Below are positions 61,023 through 64,000 of a stretch of 64,000 nt of DNA, piece by piece (position 1 is the first letter of the stretch; the number at the start of each line of letters is the position of its first letter). The notes below the pieces were generated by a model, which did no database searches, was not told where the DNA came from, and worked only from the letters and a program-made list of their open reading frames with translations. The position numbers and the translations under genes were made by a program. The stretch comes from an uncultured Clostridia bacterium (GTDB lineage: Bacteria > Bacillota > Clostridia > TANB77 > CAG-508): positions 330,811-394,810 of the forward strand of contig CAKOXT010000002.1 in assembly GCA_934130285.1 (NCBI GenBank), in the 5' to 3' direction.

Positions 61023-63912
61023 AGTGCATGAATTGGCAAAAAAACTTAAGGTAAATAGTAAAGACGTGATAGAGAAAGCTTCAAAACTAGGAATAGAATT
61101 GAAGAGTCATCTAAGTACTATCACACAAGAGGAGGCGGAAAAAATAACAAAATCAATGGGGAAAACAGAAAAGGAAAAGAATGAAGTAAAGAAAGAAATA
61201 GTATCAGATCAACCTGTTATTATGAGAAGAACTGTAATCATTAATGATGAGGATGAGAAGAAGAATGAACAAAAAGCAAAGACAAGAAAAAATGATGTTG
61301 GATTTGTAGAGAAAAACAGAAAAAAAGATTACAACATTGTTTATAGAAATAAGCAATCTAAACCAATGTCAGTTGCTGAATTGTTTGGAATTCAAAAGAA
61401 AGAAAAAGAAGAACCTAAAGTTGAAGAAGTTAAAAAAGAAGAAAAACCAGTTGAGAAAAAGGTTGAGAAGGTTCAAGAAACTGTAAAAGAAGAAGTTATA
61501 GAAAAAGAAAAAAAGGTTGTTGAAGAGAAAAAAGTAATGAGAGAAGAAGTAGCTAAAAAGCCATCTAATTTTAGACAAGAAAGAAATAATAATTATAATA
61601 ATAACAATAATAGTTATAACAATAATAACTATAATAATAACAGAAACCACAATAATAATGGATTCCAAAGAAATAACAATGGAAATAATAATGGCGGAAA
61701 TTATAATAATAGAAATAATAATTACAATAACAGAAATAACAATTTCCAAAGAAATAATAATGGAAATGGTTATAACAATGGTGGTTATAATAGAAATAAT
61801 AATAACAATAATTTTAGAAATAATAACAATAATAGAAAATTAGATGATAAAGGTATTGATAAGAAGATTAATAATATAATGGCTGTTGATATAGTTGAAA
61901 AAGAGAATGTTATAGAATATTCAAATAGAGCTATTGATAAGCAAAAGAGTAATCGTCAATTTGAAGAGCAAAGAACTAAAAAACAAACAAAGAAAAAGGG
62001 TAGAAATGAAGATATTAGTTCTGGAAAATTAAGAACATTAAAACAAGAAAGTAAGCTTTCAAATGTGGATATGTTCGACTATTATGATTTAAGTACACAA
62101 AGAGGTAGAAGAAGCGAAAAGAAGGGAAAACAAGAAAATAGAAATAAACAAAAAATCTTCAAATTAACAGAAATTACAATACCATCTGTTATTTCAGTAA
62201 AAGATTTAGCTGCTGAAATGAAAGTTACAAGTGGTGATTTGATAACTAAATTATTAAATCTTGGTGTAATGGCAACAATAAATAAAGAAATTGATTTTGA
62301 TATTGCATATTTAGCTGCATCTGAATTTGGAATTACAGCTAAGAAAAAAGATGTAAAAACTGATGAGGAAATTCTTTTTGATGATAGTGAAGATAGAGAA
62401 GAAGATTTAATTACAAGACCACCAGTTGTAGTTGTTATGGGACACGTTGATCATGGTAAAACTTCATTACTTGATGCAGTTAGAAAGACTAATGTAATTC
62501 AAGGTGAAGCTGGAGGAATTACTCAACATATTGGTGCTTATAAAGTAAATGTAAATGGTAGAGAAATTACATTCTTAGATACTCCAGGACATGAAGCTTT
62601 TACAAGTATGAGAGCTAGAGGTGCCCAAATTACTGATATTGCTATTTTGGTTGTTGCAGCAAATGATGGTGTTATGCCTCAAACAGTTGAAGCTATAAAC
62701 CATGCTAAAGCTGCTGAAATTCCAATCATAGTTGCTGTAAATAAAATGGATTTACCAGGTGCTAATATTGAAAAGGTTAAAGAAGGTTTAACTGAGTATG
62801 GATTAGTTCCAGAAGAATGGGGTGGAGAAACAATCTTCGTACCAATTTCTGCTAAGAAAGGTGAAGGAATTGATAACCTATTAGAAATGGTATTGTTACA
62901 AGCAGATATGCTTGAATTAAAAGCAAATCCAAATAAACAAGCTAAAGGTACTGTTATAGAAGCAAGACTTGATAAATCTCGTGGACCAGTTACTACAATG
63001 CTTGTACAAAGAGGTACATTAGATGCTGGTGATACAATCGTTGTTGGTTCATCAATTGGTAGAATTAGAACAATGACAAATGATAAAGGTAAAAAGGTTA
63101 AATCTGCTGGACCTTCTACACCAGTTGAGATTACAGGTTTAACAACCGTACCTAATGCTGGTGATACTTTCTATGAAGTTAAAGATGAAAAAACAGCAAA
63201 ACACTTAATTGAAAGAAGAAAAGTTCAAGAAAGAGAGAAAGCATTAAATGCAACTTCTATGGTTACATTAGATGATTTATATAGCCAAATTGAACAAGGT
63301 AAGTTAAAACAATTGAATTTAATTGTTAAAGCTGATGTTCAAGGTTCTGTTGAAGCAGTAAAACAATCATTAGAAAAATTATCTAATGAAGAAGTTAGAG
63401 TTAGAGTTATTCACTCAAATGTTGGTGCTATAAATGAAACAGATGTTACTTTAGCTAAAGTTTCAAATGCTATTGTTATAGGATTTAATGTTAGACCAGA
63501 TCCAATTGCTAAAATGGAAGCTGAAAAAGATGGTGTTGAAATTAAATTGTATTCTGTAATTTACAATGCTATTGAGGATGTTGAGTCTGCAATGAAGGGT
63601 ATGTTAGATCCAGAGTTTAAAGAGGTTGTTATTGGTAATGCTGAAGTTAGACAGACTTTCAAAGTATCAAATGTTGGTACTATTGCTGGATGTTATGTAA
63701 CAGATGGTAAAATTGCTAGAAATTCAATTGTTAGAGTTATTAGAGATAATGTTGTTCTTCATGAAGGTAAGCTTGTTTCTTTGAAGAGATTTAAGGATGA
63801 TGTTAAGGAAGTTGCTTATGGTTATGAGTGTGGTGTTCAGATTGAGAACTATAATGATATTGTTGAGGGGGATGTTATTGAGGCTCATGTTATGGAGGAG
63901 ATCAAGCGTTAA
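61009..63912 (+). CDS. infB: Translation initiation factor IF-2, with poly-Asn linker
   Basis: GTPase that brings initiator tRNA to the ribosome. In 967 residues: N-terminal DKIKVHELAKKLKVNSKDVI domain, a charged K/E-rich stretch (~125-185), a linker at about residues 192-280 made mostly of Asn with Tyr, Arg, Gly and Phe, a second IF2_N domain (IPSVISVKDLAAEMKVTSGD), then the G domain with GHVDHGKT (near 478), DTPGH and NKMD, and domains II to IV. The start is TTG 61009, by match to the family start (MDKIKVHEL) and the GGGGGTG site; ATG 61003 or 60994 are alternatives. It overlaps the end of ylxQ by 14 bases. Confidence 0.97.
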   Translation: MDKIKVHELAKKLKVNSKDVIEKASKLGIELKSHLSTITQEEAEKITKSMGKTEKEKNEVKKEIVSDQPVIMRRTVIINDEDEKKNEQKAKTRKNDVGFVEKNRKKDYNIVYRNKQSKPMSVAELFGIQKKEKEEPKVEEVKKEEKPVEKKVEKVQETVKEEVIEKEKKVVEEKKVMREEVAKKPSNFRQERNNNYNNNNNSYNNNNYNNNRNHNNNGFQRNNNGNNNGGNYNNRNNNYNNRNNNFQRNNNGNGYNNGGYNRNNNNNNFRNNNNNRKLDDKGIDKKINNIMAVDIVEKENVIEYSNRAIDKQKSNRQFEEQRTKKQTKKKGRNEDISSGKLRTLKQESKLSNVDMFDYYDLSTQRGRRSEKKGKQENRNKQKIFKLTEITIPSVISVKDLAAEMKVTSGDLITKLLNLGVMATINKEIDFDIAYLAASEFGITAKKKDVKTDEEILFDDSEDREEDLITRPPVVVVMGHVDHGKTSLLDAVRKTNVIQGEAGGITQHIGAYKVNVNGREITFLDTPGHEAFTSMRARGAQITDIAILVVAANDGVMPQTVEAINHAKAAEIPIIVAVNKMDLPGANIEKVKEGLTEYGLVPEEWGGETIFVPISAKKGEGIDNLLEMVLLQADMLELKANPNKQAKGTVIEARLDKSRGPVTTMLVQRGTLDAGDTIVVGSSIGRIRTMTNDKGKKVKSAGPSTPVEITGLTTVPNAGDTFYEVKDEKTAKHLIERRKVQEREKALNATSMVTLDDLYSQIEQGKLKQLNLIVKADVQGSVEAVKQSLEKLSNEEVRVRVIHSNVGAINETDVTLAKVSNAIVIGFNVRPDPIAKMEAEKDGVEIKLYSVIYNAIEDVESAMKGMLDPEFKEVVIGNAEVRQTFKVSNVGTIAGCYVTDGKIARNSIVRVIRDNVVLHEGKLVSLKRFKDDVKEVAYGYECGVQIENYNDIVEGDVIEAHVMEEIKR

Positions 63913-63956
63913 ACTGGCGTTATCAAAGTAAACTTCGTCTTGCTGTGTTAAAATTA

Positions 63957-64000
63957 AATTGAAAATCCTCACGTACACTCGTACGCTCCGGTGTTTCAAT
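63957..64000. repeat. GC-richer palindromic sequence after infB, cut by window end
   Basis: AAATTGAAA...CC and GG..TTTCAAT flank a centre with GTACACTCGTAC. It differs in composition from its surroundings and looks like an intergenic repeat or terminator. The window ends within or at it. Confidence 0.4.

Noticed and set aside
61369..61749. 126-aa minus-strand ORF opposite infB, rich in Ile
   Set aside because: It is the mirror of the Asn-coding AAT/AAC tract and has no start signals.
63724..63999. 91-aa minus-strand ORF at the window end
   Set aside because: It overlaps the conserved C-terminus of infB in antisense and has no support.

Overview
The window is AT-rich DNA from a spore-forming, Gram-positive anaerobe of the Clostridia type. 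The evidence is SpoIVA, a GerA-type germinant receptor operon, a T-box leader, a sortase, a SpoVB/MurJ-type flippase, arginine encoded almost entirely by AGA, and strong AGGAGG ribosome binding sites. Several housekeeping genes start with TTG. I cannot name the species; an uncultured gut lineage is a reasonable guess. I saw no rRNA, tRNA, CRISPR array, transposase or integrase.

Layout: 1-2 kb holds the 3' end of a D-Ala-D-Ala carboxypeptidase, a 68-aa membrane peptide with a consensus promoter, rpmE and cdd. 1.9-6 kb (minus strand) is gerAA-gerAB-gerAC plus an unlisted fourth small membrane ORF, divergent from spoIVA. 7.6-9.4 kb is an atypical ABC exporter half-molecule. 9.7-16 kb holds an RlmD/TrmA-type methyltransferase, four Nudix hydrolases with an HD phosphohydrolase, enolase and RdgB. 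16.1-16.8 kb is an orphan gene of unusual composition. 17.1-28.6 kb is a surface operon: an LPITY-tailed membrane protein, a sortase, and a giant 3274-residue protein of about 19 DUF11-like repeats ending in a von Willebrand A domain. 28.6-29.3 kb is rich in hairpins and hides a 56-aa minus-strand gene with a perfect promoter. 29.3-37 kb holds a frameshifted uracil-DNA glycosylase-like gene, a FAD-dependent dehydrogenase, a PH-domain protein, an RsmF-like methyltransferase, a sirtuin, an MgtA-type P-ATPase and a YjjX-like NTPase. 37.1-39.5 kb is a lone VirD4/TraG-type coupling ATPase. 39.7-41.8 kb is a flippase and HU. 42-46.3 kb is another orphan gene, an Ile-type T-box leader, a ProX/YbaK deacylase and ileS. 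46.4-58.6 kb holds secG, rnr, a class A PBP, cysS, a FemX-type transferase, alr, a DUF1189-like protein, ftsH and two small membrane proteins. 58.6-63.9 kb is the classical rimP-nusA-ylxR-ylxQ-infB operon.

Functional themes are cell-wall building and surface display, sporulation and germination, nucleotide-pool sanitation, and translation.

The most unusual items are the sortase/giant DUF11-VWA operon, a dispersed palindromic element that sits directly after rho-independent terminators (four copies, two with a second module, one of them between the T-box and its genes), and the hidden small genes at 1906-2034 and 28888-29058.
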